Shown: piece by piece, positions 1 to 6,026 of the stretch | How positions within the stretch are numbered: the stretch's first letter is position 1 | Layout of the letters: every line of letters starts with the position of its first letter | Source: JAFAQB01 sp046724555 | GTDB lineage: Archaea > Thermoproteota > Nitrososphaeria > Nitrososphaerales > Nitrososphaeraceae | Assembly (NCBI GenBank): GCA_046724555.1 | Contig: JBKOWU010000152.1 | Coordinates: 1-6,457, forward strand | DNA: 6,457 nucleotides | Direction: 5' to 3' | The notes under the pieces: model-generated | What the model was told of the DNA's origin: nothing | Seen by the model: only the letters and a program-made list of their open reading frames with translations | The model's database searches: none | Program-made: the position numbers and the translations under genes

Positions 1-840
1 AAAAATTGGAATAGAAATCTAAAGAAGAAAATTATTCATATTGATTTTACTTACGCTGAAGTTGATACATATTATCCTCCTACAGTTGAAATTGCAGCAG
101 ATATCGAATATACTATAGATGCTATTTTAGATGAGCTGCAAAAAGAGAAAAAGAAGATACAAAATCATAATTTAGGCAAATTCCATCGTTATAGCAAAGC
201 TCCACATTTATTTAAAAAAATCAAGCAAGAAATAGTATCGAGAACCAATAGATTTAACGATGACTTTTCGTATCCGATAAAGCCTCAAAAGTTACTACGC
301 GATGTGAGGAATGCTCTTAATAAAAATGACATTGTTATTTCAGATGTAGGAGCTCATAAACTGTGGATAGCAAAGGTATACGATGCGTTTAATCCTAATA
401 CCTGTTTAATCACTAATGGATTTTGTTCAATGGGATTTGCCCTTCCCGGGGCAATTGCAGCACAGCTTGCAAGACAAAATCAAAAAGTTGTTGCAATGTG
501 CGGTGACGGTGGCTTTTTAATGAATGTACAGGAAATTGAAACAGCTGTTCGTCTCAAATTGCCCATTATAATAATTGTCTGGTGTGACCGTGACTATGGT
601 ATGATATCCTTAAAGCAAATAGATGAATTCGGAAAGAGTGCATTTACAAGATTTAATAACCCCGATTTTGTTACACTTGCTCAAAGCTTTGGTGCAATGG
701 GCTATGATGTTAAATCTACTAAAGATTTTTGCAACGTGTTAGAGAAGGCAAAAGAATCAATAGATGTTCCAGTCATTATATCAATTGACGTAGATTATTC
801 ACGAAATCGTATACTGTTAGATGATAACTTTATTGGTTAG
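1..840 (+). CDS. alsS: Acetolactate synthase, catabolic AlsS-like (ThDP enzyme), C-terminal part
   Basis: The frame is open from the first base and ends at TAG 838-840, giving 279 residues. AlsS-type enzymes are usually 550-570 residues, so about the N-terminal half, with the catalytic Glu domain, lies outside the window. The family condenses two pyruvates to 2-acetolactate and CO2 with thiamine diphosphate and Mg. Visible residues 11-45 are the end of the central domain (KIIHID...AADIE). Residues ~95-275 are the C-terminal ThDP-binding domain, with GDGGFLMN at 168-175, a Mg-binding Asp at 169 and WCDRDYG at 194-200, where Asp196 takes the usual second Asp/Asn position. The tail (PVIISIDVDYSRN) resembles catabolic AlsS more than FAD-containing anabolic AHAS. 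A GTG at 304 is internal, because homology continues upstream of it. No ilvN or alsD follows. A related ThDP decarboxylase or ligase is possible but less likely. Confidence 0.85.
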   Translation, partial: KNWNRNLKKKIIHIDFTYAEVDTYYPPTVEIAADIEYTIDAILDELQKEKKKIQNHNLGKFHRYSKAPHLFKKIKQEIVSRTNRFNDDFSYPIKPQKLLRDVRNALNKNDIVISDVGAHKLWIAKVYDAFNPNTCLITNGFCSMGFALPGAIAAQLARQNQKVVAMCGDGGFLMNVQEIETAVRLKLPIIIIVWCDRDYGMISLKQIDEFGKSAFTRFNNPDFVTLAQSFGAMGYDVKSTKDFCNVLEKAKESIDVPVIISIDVDYSRNRILLDDNFIG

Positions 841-1236
841 ATCAACAATGACAATCAAATCAGCTAAATATCTATTTTCAGATTATCATGGGTAATTATA
901 ATTAACGATTGCTTTTGAATTTAAGTCTTGATAGCTTTTACTTCCTTGAGCTTATTGCAACGCGATATGATAAACAAATAGAGTGCGAATGGAGGCAGTC
1001 TACGTATAAAGTTATAGCTAGCATGAAATACACCATTCTGTCAAGCAATTGAAGTCGGCGAACGTCTTTCGTATGAATAACTTAAAGAAAGTTGAATTTA
1101 AATATTAAGTTTCTAAAAACCCTTGAGGCAATATCAACAAAAATCTTCGAATTGAACTCTTTTTGGTCAACAGGGATTAAGTTGGCCACTAAGATATACC
1201 ACAATAGCATCCTATTTCATAGGCCTTGATATTCAT
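841..1236. other. Intergenic region without recognisable gene
   Basis: About 400 bp between the AlsS-like gene and the cupredoxin promoter. I see no tRNA- or rRNA-like structure, no convincing ORF and no long repeat. The only symmetry is a 12-bp A/T-only palindrome (TAATTATAATTA, 893-904), which such composition produces readily. There is no strong T-tract immediately after the AlsS-like stop codon, so its terminator is not obvious. Confidence 0.5.
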
Positions 1237-1250
1237 AAGTTATATATCTT
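1237..1250 (+). promoter_or_regulatory. TATA-like promoter of the cupredoxin gene
   Basis: AAGTTATATATCTT matches an archaeal TATA box. Its centre (about 1243) is 31 nt upstream of the ATG at 1274. With the usual 25-27 nt from box to transcription start, the mRNA would begin at about 1268-1270, so the transcript would be leaderless or nearly so. This agrees with the lack of a Shine-Dalgarno sequence before the start. Confidence 0.55.
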
Positions 1251-1273
1251 AAATAATCAGCTTCCCAAAACCT

Positions 1274-1942
1274 ATGACTATGAATTCATATGCATTAGTT
1301 GGTGTAATAGCAGCGCTGTCAATTTCGCTGCTCATACCAACAACTAACTTTAAGGTCACAAGTGCACAGAAGCCAAGTGACGATAGCAACACTACAACGA
1401 CTAGAACATCATCAAAGACGGTACATGCAGGAGGAGGAACTTCTACTGACATGTTGGCTGTCTTTGTACCGCAGCTTATACAAGTTGGTGTAGGCCAAAG
1501 CGTAACATGGGATAACCCATCGACAGTAGGAGAACCACATACAGTCACATTTGTTTTAGATAACAAAACTGCTACAGGTATAGTTTCGCCATTTTCAGTA
1601 CCAAGCTCTACACAATTTGTAGCTATACCTCCAAATTCTAACAATGAGCCACTCAAAGTACCTGGTCAAAACAATGTAGTAATAGCAGTCAATGCAAGGT
1701 CGTATATTCCAACTGTAATTGATTCACAAGGAAGTGTAAAGCATTTTGCACCACCAATCTCATCTTATACTACGATGGGAACAGAAAAATATGTTAATTC
1801 AGGTTGGCTACTACCAAAAGGACAACAACAAGACTACCCTGGCTCTTCAACATCATTTACAGTTACTTTTCAAAAGCCCGGTACATACAAGTACATTTGT
1901 GGGATACACCCTTGGATGAGTGGATTAGTTATAGTAAAGTAA
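1274..1942 (+). CDS. Secreted type-1 blue-copper (cupredoxin/plastocyanin-like) protein
   Basis: This 222-residue protein is predicted to be exported and to carry electrons through a mononuclear type-1 copper site. Residues 6-21 are hydrophobic (ALVGVIAALSISLLIP), and a VTSA|Q signal-peptidase site lies near residue 31. A Ser/Thr/Asp linker (about 33-58) follows. The cupredoxin domain runs from about 60 to 222. The ligand set is complete: His89 (GEPHTV) and Cys209, His212 and Met215 in CGIHPWM. The gap of 120 residues between His89 and Cys209 is far longer than in plastocyanin (under 50), so there is a large insertion at about 95-190. ATG 1274 is placed by the TATA box; an in-frame ATG at 1280 is equally possible and hardly changes the signal peptide. 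Thaumarchaeota carry many such proteins in place of cytochrome c. The exact redox partner cannot be read from the sequence. The gene is single, with its own promoter and T-rich terminator. Confidence 0.9.
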   Translation: MTMNSYALVGVIAALSISLLIPTTNFKVTSAQKPSDDSNTTTTRTSSKTVHAGGGTSTDMLAVFVPQLIQVGVGQSVTWDNPSTVGEPHTVTFVLDNKTATGIVSPFSVPSSTQFVAIPPNSNNEPLKVPGQNNVVIAVNARSYIPTVIDSQGSVKHFAPPISSYTTMGTEKYVNSGWLLPKGQQQDYPGSSTSFTVTFQKPGTYKYICGIHPWMSGLVIVK

Positions 1943-1958
1943 TTGAGGAATTGAGGCA

Positions 1959-1979
1959 TTTTCCTTTATTATTTTTTGT
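1959..1979 (+). terminator. T-rich termination region after the cupredoxin gene
   Basis: A pyrimidine/T-rich stretch starts 17 nt after the cupredoxin stop codon and includes TTTCCTTTATTATTTTTTG. Archaeal RNA polymerase terminates at T-tracts without needing a hairpin, and no stable stem is seen here. The assignment rests on position and composition only. Confidence 0.45.
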
Positions 1980-2385
1980 AACATTTCCAATTGAGTCATG
2001 TCACAACTCTTTCTTGTTCAGCATTGTACATGGAATTTATCAAACGAGTACTGGGGGCTCTTTCACTTCTCTGTTGTGACATTGGATCTACGCCATTCCA
2101 ACTGGTCAGTTTTTGTGCTCAAATTTCAGTTATTTTCTTCGTATATATTACACTGGTCAGATTTTAGCTTTACCGTATAGAATATTGTGATATGCATAAA
2201 GCACTGCGTTAAGATCATTCCAAAACACCTTGAGTGAACAAAGCAATGCAAAGCAAAACAACACAATGGCAGCATCGATTCAAAGTGATTTAGTATACTA
2301 GCTAACCTGTTGCAATTAAGAAGCGATGTTAAATACTAAAATAGTTACTCTTGCTTCAAGTAATTCATACGGCATCAACAACTAG
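1980..2385. other. Intergenic region without recognisable gene
   Basis: About 400 bp between the cupredoxin terminator and the HD-gene control region. Short open frames here lack start signals and protein-like composition. A 9-bp direct repeat, ACTGGTCAG, occurs at 2101-2109 and 2152-2160, 51 bp apart. I see no tRNA-like fold, insertion sequence or longer repeat. Confidence 0.5.
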
Positions 2386-2407
2386 TAGCAGTTTGATCAT
2401 ACTGCTA
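2386..2407. promoter_or_regulatory. Inverted repeat upstream of the HD-gene promoter, possible operator
   Basis: TAGCAGT (2386-2392) and ACTGCTA (2401-2407) are perfect inverted repeats separated by 8 bp. The 22-bp site has dyad half-sites about 15 bp apart centre to centre, which suits a dimeric DNA-binding protein. It ends about 13 bp before the TATA-like box of the HD gene, where an activator or repressor could act. The regulator is unknown, and a chance match is possible. Confidence 0.35.
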
Positions 2408-2419
2408 GGTTATAAGATG

Positions 2420-2431
2420 AATTATATAAGT
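2420..2431 (+). promoter_or_regulatory. TATA-like promoter of the HD phosphohydrolase gene
   Basis: AATTATATAAG is centred at about 2425, 37 nt before the ATG at 2462, with purine-rich AAGATG just upstream where a BRE would lie. Transcription would start at about 2451, leaving a leader of roughly 10 nt. There is no Shine-Dalgarno sequence. Confidence 0.5.
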
Positions 2432-2461
2432 CAGTATTAGATACCTGCTTGCATAGTAATA

Positions 2462-3706
2462 ATGAGGTTTGATGGTGAAATCACAGATCCCGTTCATCGA
2501 TACATCCGATTCTCTGAAGTGGAGAAAGATCTCATAGACACTGCAATATTTCAACGTTTGAGGAGAATCAGACAGCTTGCAGGAGCTCACCTTGTTTATC
2601 CTGGTGCGCAGCATTCTAGGTTTGAACACTCGCTTGGCACAATGCATATAGCTGGTTATGCAGGGGAAACTCTTCTCGCTAAAGGTTATCTAGACGATGA
2701 AGACAAAGTTCAAAAATTGCGACTTGCTGCTTTACTACATGATGTGGGTCATGGGCCATTTTCTCACCTATTCGAAGAGGTCTTGGACTTGAGGCGTAAT
2801 AAAAGCCATGAAGATATTGGGAAGCAAATGATATCAGACAGCCCTCTAAGCGATATTCTAAAAAAACATGGTTATAATCCATCCGATGTATGCCAGTTAT
2901 CATTTGGCGAATCCAAAATAAAATTTTTGAATGAGATCATTGCTGGAGGACTATCCTCGGACCTAATGGATTATTTGTCGCGAGATGGATTGTTTACAGG
3001 AGTAGAATACGGGAAAATTGACTATCACAGACTAATAAGCTCGTTTGAAGTAGTACAAAATGGCCACTTAGCCATCAATAGGTCCGCCTTATACTCGTTT
3101 GAATCTATGTTGATCTCCAGATACGAAATGTTCAAGGCGGTCTATTTCCATAAAACTGTAAGATCTGCAGAAGTAATGCTATTAAATTCAATGCTGATGT
3201 CTGATGAATATTTGAATTTAACCAATACGTCTACTAATAGTTACATAGATATGACAGATGAAGTTATCTTGGGGCTTATGTGCTCGCCAAATAATGGCGA
3301 TAAAATTGCAATTAAGCTAGCAACAGATTATAAGGACAGAAAGTTGTTAAAATGTGTTTATGAAAAATTTGTACATAAACGTGACAAGCTGTATACTAAA
3401 ATGGACAGACAAGCACTAGATAATCTAGGATTACAAATAGCTGATGCAGCAGAAGTTAAAGAAAAAACTGTTTTTGTAGATGCATCAAGAGCTCCGTCTA
3501 TGCCACTTACTCCTACTAAACGTGAAATAAATTCTGTATTGCTTGTTGATAAAGATTGGGCATATGAAACACCTATCTCAGAAATTCCACTCATAGATTC
3601 AATCACTGGTTTTCTTGATATGCTGCGAGTGTATACAACTTCTGAAAACAGAAACGCTGTAGAGCAATCTACTAAAAATGTGCTTTGTAATGAAGGGTTT
3701 GCATAG
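2462..3706 (+). CDS. HD-domain (d)NTP phosphohydrolase, COG1078/SAMHD1-like
   Basis: A 414-residue cytosolic metalloenzyme. Studied relatives of the SAMHD1/COG1078 group remove triphosphate from dNTPs; the substrate here is inferred from the family. The order of motifs is classical: ITDPVH (7-12), QRLRRIRQL (31-39), HSRFEHSLG (51-59), the HD motif LLHDVGHGPFSH (91-102) and SHED (115-118). The segment DLMDYLSRDGLFTGVEYGKID (167-187) corresponds to the family DRMDYLLRDS..TGV.YG.ID signature. The likely metal set is His56, His93, Asp94 and Asp167, so the active site looks intact. A COG1078-type C-terminal domain spans about 330-400. Length is normal for the family. ATG 2462 begins directly before the conserved N-terminus. 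UMP kinase follows closely on the same strand, suggesting co-transcription and a role in nucleotide balance. A role in phage defence, as for some dNTPases, is possible but unsupported by context. Confidence 0.92.
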   Translation: MRFDGEITDPVHRYIRFSEVEKDLIDTAIFQRLRRIRQLAGAHLVYPGAQHSRFEHSLGTMHIAGYAGETLLAKGYLDDEDKVQKLRLAALLHDVGHGPFSHLFEEVLDLRRNKSHEDIGKQMISDSPLSDILKKHGYNPSDVCQLSFGESKIKFLNEIIAGGLSSDLMDYLSRDGLFTGVEYGKIDYHRLISSFEVVQNGHLAINRSALYSFESMLISRYEMFKAVYFHKTVRSAEVMLLNSMLMSDEYLNLTNTSTNSYIDMTDEVILGLMCSPNNGDKIAIKLATDYKDRKLLKCVYEKFVHKRDKLYTKMDRQALDNLGLQIADAAEVKEKTVFVDASRAPSMPLTPTKREINSVLLVDKDWAYETPISEIPLIDSITGFLDMLRVYTTSENRNAVEQSTKNVLCNEGFA

Positions 3707-3741
3707 AGAAGGTGTGTAAATTGTCTTACTATAGTAATAAA

Positions 3742-4446
3742 ATGACTGATGACAGACAAAGAGTAGTTATTAAATTGAGTGGTAGTATCTTCAGCCAAGA
3801 TCTGCACAATAATTCTATCAAGGAGTACGCTGAAATGTTTAGTCACATTAGCAAAAAGGTACATCCAATAGTCATTGCAGGTGGTGGCAAAATTGCTCGT
3901 CTATATATCAACCTCGCACGAAGTCTTGGCTCAGATGAAGCTACACTTGATATTATGGGCATTGAGGTATCACGATTAAATGCAAGGTTACTAATTGCAG
4001 CACTAGATGGTCTAGCATATTTGCAAGTCCCAACTGATCTCGAAAATGTAGCAATGGCAGTACAAAGTGGTAAAATAGTCGTTGTAGGTGGTTTACATCC
4101 TGGACAAAGTACTAATGCTACTTCCGCATTAATAGCGGAAAAGATAAAGGCATCGAAATTTCTGAATGCTACCGATGTGGATGGTATTTACGATACAGAT
4201 CCGAACAAAAATAAAAATGCAAAATTATTCAAAGAGGTTACCATAGAACAATGCCTGCAGATCCTCCAACGTAAAAGTTCTATGGCTGGAACATACGACC
4301 TTATGGATATAGTTGCTTTGAAAGTGATCGAACGCTCAAATATTGTCACTAGAGTTTTGCGTTCAGATGTATCTAATATTAAAAATGCAATTAATGGTAA
4401 ACATTGGATAGGTACAGAAATTGCACCAATCAAGAAACGGTTTTAA
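3742..4446 (+). CDS. pyrH: UMP kinase, archaeal type
   Basis: Phosphorylates UMP to UDP with ATP, the step that feeds UTP and CTP synthesis; cytosolic amino-acid-kinase fold, normally a hexamer. From ATG 3742 the protein has 234 residues, close to the archaeal family length of about 225-230. Motifs, numbered from that Met: VVIKLSGSIF (8-17, phosphate-binding Lys11), IAGGGKIAR (45-53), MGIEVSRLNARLLIAAL (72-88), GGLHPGQSTNATSALIAE (116-133), the nucleotide-binding TDVDGIYDTDP (144-154) and AGTYDLMD (182-189). The frame extends upstream to GTG 3712 and includes a TTG at 3721 preceded by GAAGGTG at a 6-nt spacing, so a start up to 30 nt earlier is possible. I prefer ATG because family members begin a few residues before the first strand. 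The gene lies 35 nt after the HD phosphohydrolase, probably in the same operon. Its 3' end overlaps the convergent gene by 17 bp. Confidence 0.93.
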   Translation: MTDDRQRVVIKLSGSIFSQDLHNNSIKEYAEMFSHISKKVHPIVIAGGGKIARLYINLARSLGSDEATLDIMGIEVSRLNARLLIAALDGLAYLQVPTDLENVAMAVQSGKIVVVGGLHPGQSTNATSALIAEKIKASKFLNATDVDGIYDTDPNKNKNAKLFKEVTIEQCLQILQRKSSMAGTYDLMDIVALKVIERSNIVTRVLRSDVSNIKNAINGKHWIGTEIAPIKKRF

Positions 4447-4747
4447 TATCACCTTTGAATTCTTCTAGTCCATCTTTTATCATATTTTTGTAAATTTCTT
4501 CTCCCTTTTGCAATGGAAAAGGTTTTGATTGCGCCTTCGCATACCCGTCGTTATCACAGATAAACAACATTGCTTCATCACCTTTGGTAATTTTACCTAC
4601 AAGCATTTCTTCACCTACCGGTTCAAAGCCTGTTTTTTGCTGTTTAATAGTAAAAGTTAACATTGCAAAGCCTGCGTAGTCAAAAAGCTTCATTTGGGCT
4701 TTTCTTGCTCGTTCTTGGCCTAGAATCGCTGCCTTGTGGTATTGCAT
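4430..4747 (-). CDS. Conserved-looking small protein of unknown function
   Basis: A 105-residue soluble protein that I do not recognise. There is no signal peptide, membrane segment or metal-binding cluster; the only Cys is at 64. The N-terminal 18 residues are basic and probably helical (QERARKAQMK). The middle (residues 28-65) alternates like beta strands (MLTFTIKQQ, EEMLVGKIT, EAMLFICDND), and the C-terminus (82-105) looks helical and charged (GEEIYKNMIKDGLEEF). I treat it as real because of its protein-like composition and a TATA-like box upstream. The start at ATG 4747 is uncertain; Met19 or Met30 are alternatives, and the sequence just upstream (GGGAAGGGG) is purine-rich but not well spaced as a ribosome site. 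Its last codons and TGA lie inside the 3' end of pyrH on the other strand, a 17-bp tail-to-tail overlap. Confidence 0.7.
   Translation of the reverse strand: MQYHKAAILGQERARKAQMKLFDYAGFAMLTFTIKQQKTGFEPVGEEMLVGKITKGDEAMLFICDNDGYAKAQSKPFPLQKGEEIYKNMIKDGLEEFKGDIKTVS
4474..4509 (+). terminator. T-rich stretch, possible terminator of the HD-pyrH operon
   Basis: On the plus strand, 30-60 nt after the pyrH stop codon, there are several T-tracts (CTTTTAT, ATATTTTTG, TTTCTTCTCCCTTTTG). They fit archaeal intrinsic termination. They also simply mirror the A/G-rich 3' part of the opposing gene, so the signal is weak. Confidence 0.25.
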
Positions 4748-4774
4748 ATCTTATACCGACCCCTTCCCTTTTTT

Positions 4775-4787
4775 CTATGTATATCTC
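4775..4787 (-). promoter_or_regulatory. TATA-like promoter of the 105-residue protein gene
   Basis: On the minus strand GAGATATACATAG is centred about 34 nt upstream of the ATG at 4747, the usual distance for a short-leader archaeal transcript starting near 4755. Another A/T-rich block (AAAATATTTT, 4794-4803) lies further upstream. Confidence 0.4.
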
Positions 4788-4803
4788 TTCCTTAAAATAT
4801 TTT

Positions 4804-5018
4804 GAATTTAATACCAATTTCAGTTCTATTCTCATTTAGTGGAGAATATTATAAGCCGACAAATGTTAGGGTTAGCGCAAAAAAGATACATGTAATATTT
4901 GCTATTAAATTATTTATAGCGACTGTTGCGAGTCAGTTTGCCTAGGTTTGGTAGTTGAGTTCTTGGTTCTTCTTAGCTTCTTAATATGGTATACGTAATA
5001 TTTACAACGAGATGATGA
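4804..5018. other. Intergenic region without recognisable gene
   Basis: About 215 bp between two minus-strand genes. I see no ORF, tRNA or clear hairpin. A run of six T on the minus strand (4879-4884) is about 135 nt past the stop codon of the SirB1-like gene and could end its transcript, but nothing else supports this. Confidence 0.4.
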
Positions 5019-5882
5019 CTATTTCAGGGTACGATTATTTCTGATTATATCCAAAATCTCATCGGCATCTTCTGCTTCTGGGTCTAGCTCTAGATACAAA
5101 TTTAGCATTTTCACTGCATCAATAGGGTTTCCTCTTTTTAGTAATATCAGCCCTTTGTCTCTCATAGCATCTGGATTATGCTGGTCAATGGAAATTATCA
5201 TCTCATTTGCGATCTCTGCTTTGTCCAAATCTTGCGATTCATAATAGCTTGTCTTGAGGTTATTTAACATTCGTATCAGAACCTGTCCTACAGTCGCTTT
5301 TTCAACAATCGCGCGAGTTAGGGCGACATTTTGATGAGGATAGAACTGATCGAGCAATGCTTTAAGTGAATAATCATCCATTATCCTGCCACCGTAAAAT
5401 GGATCTATAATAATTTCAACATCATCATCATCCAAGATATATTTGATCAGGAAGTGAGCCGGAAAGTTAACAGGATGAAGTTTAAAATTGACCGAAAACG
5501 CAATTCGCATGTACAATATCGATAGTGTAATGGGTATCCCACATCTGTGTTGTAGTACAACGTTAAGGTAGCTATTCAATGGGTTATAGTAGTCTTGAAC
5601 ATTTGCCTTGAATTGCTTATCTTTAAACAGAAAATTGTTAATTTGTTCTATCATCTGAGTAGGCCGTAGAGGCATCAATTTTTTGATTAATCGCCTGAAT
5701 TCCTTTCCCATGACATCTATATCTTCCAGAGCAGAATTGACATCTAGATCGGGGTATGCGAGAATTCTTGACATGTGTAGAGCATATTCAGCTAATCTGT
5801 CTGAGTTATTCGACAGGACTGCAGAGCTAACTACACTTATTTTCCAATCTTTGATTAAAGATTGGAGATTTTCGACACACAA
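5019..5882 (-). CDS. SirB1-type transglutaminase-like protein with C-terminal TPR repeats
   Basis: A 287-residue soluble protein of the SirB1 family (Transglut_core2 plus TPR). Family members are widespread, but their biochemical function is not established. Residues about 13-90 form the helical N-terminal part (LAEYALHMSRILAYPDLDV). The core holds NSYLNVVLQHRCGIPITLSILYM in pieces at 103-125, NFPAHFLIK at 139-147 and IIIDPFYGGR at 157-166. His143 and Asp160 occupy the transglutaminase-like His and Asp positions, and Cys114 sits in the GIP motif where many members lack Cys. Two TPR-like helix pairs span about 204-275 (ESQDLDKAEIANEMI, NPDAMRDKGLILLKRGNPIDAVKMLNLYLELDPEA). The start codon is TTG (5882-5880): a stop lies 27 nt further upstream in frame with no ATG/GTG between, and the next Met (38) is inside conserved sequence. 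A TATA-like box 31 nt upstream fits a nearly leaderless message. Confidence 0.85.
   Translation of the reverse strand: MCVENLQSLIKDWKISVVSSAVLSNNSDRLAEYALHMSRILAYPDLDVNSALEDIDVMGKEFRRLIKKLMPLRPTQMIEQINNFLFKDKQFKANVQDYYNPLNSYLNVVLQHRCGIPITLSILYMRIAFSVNFKLHPVNFPAHFLIKYILDDDDVEIIIDPFYGGRIMDDYSLKALLDQFYPHQNVALTRAIVEKATVGQVLIRMLNNLKTSYYESQDLDKAEIANEMIISIDQHNPDAMRDKGLILLKRGNPIDAVKMLNLYLELDPEAEDADEILDIIRNNRTLK
5843..5866. repeat. Perfect 10-bp inverted repeat in the first codons of the SirB1-like gene
   Basis: TCCAATCTTT and AAAGATTGGA flank a 4-base loop. In the minus-strand mRNA the hairpin begins 16 nt after the TTG start codon and spans about residues 6-14. It could hinder or pace translation initiation, or serve as a protein-binding dyad. 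No function is known. Confidence 0.6.
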
Positions 5883-5907
5883 TATACACGTATATGATAT
5901 GCTGCTT

Positions 5908-5919
5908 ACTTAAAATTTT
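5908..5919 (-). promoter_or_regulatory. TATA-like promoter of the SirB1-like gene
   Basis: On the minus strand AAAATTTTAAGT is centred about 31 nt before the TTG start at 5882, placing transcription initiation near 5887 and leaving a leader of only a few bases. A second A/T-rich block (CATATCATATACG) lies closer to the start and is less well spaced. Confidence 0.35.
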
Positions 5920-5997
5920 GGTGCATTACGGATGGAATTGCACAATATTTTATTCATTATATCAATGGTAAAGCAGCATCATAATTCACATTTTATC

Positions 5998-6016
5998 CTT
6001 GACACGAAATGTCAAG
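5998..6016. promoter_or_regulatory. Inverted repeat CTTGACA-N5-TGTCAAG, possible operator
   Basis: Perfect 7-bp arms flank CGAAA. The site ends one base before a TATA-like box, where a bound dimeric regulator would meet TBP/TFB. In RNA it would form a short stem with a five-base loop. It has no T-tract after it, so it is not terminator-like. Confidence 0.4.
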
Positions 6017-6017
6017 A

Positions 6018-6026
6018 CATATAAAA
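6018..6026 (+). promoter_or_regulatory. Orphan TATA-like box CATATAAAA
   Basis: A good archaeal TATA-like sequence in plus orientation, predicting transcription from about 6045-6050. No start codon of a substantial ORF follows for over 300 nt. It may drive an RNA gene or a long leader for the gene at 6370, or be a chance A/T match. Confidence 0.35.

Noticed and set aside
893..904. 12-bp palindrome TAATTATAATTA
   Set aside because: Composed only of A and T in an AT-rich spacer and far from either gene; expected by chance.
1249..1656. Long open frame antisense to the cupredoxin gene
   Set aside because: The plus-strand frame has a signal peptide and a complete copper site; the antisense frame shows no known motif and mirrors the Thr/Ser-rich coding sequence.
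1804..2180. Plus-strand frames at the cupredoxin 3' end and just beyond
   Set aside because: They begin in the wrong frame of the copper-ligand region or in T-rich non-coding DNA; the translation is rich in Phe/Leu/Ser and lacks start signals.
3358..3864. 168-codon antisense frame across the HD and UMP kinase genes
   Set aside because: It lies entirely opposite conserved coding sequence and the intergenic gap, with no promoter or recognisable motif.
4866..4875. Telomere-like TTAGGGTTAG
   Set aside because: Only about one and a half units, with no array; chance match.
5012..5044. C box (ATGATGA) and CTGA D-box-like elements suggesting a C/D guide RNA
   Set aside because: Only one C and one D-like element with a 22-nt gap, no C'/D' pair or terminal stem, and they run into the 3' end of the SirB1-like gene.
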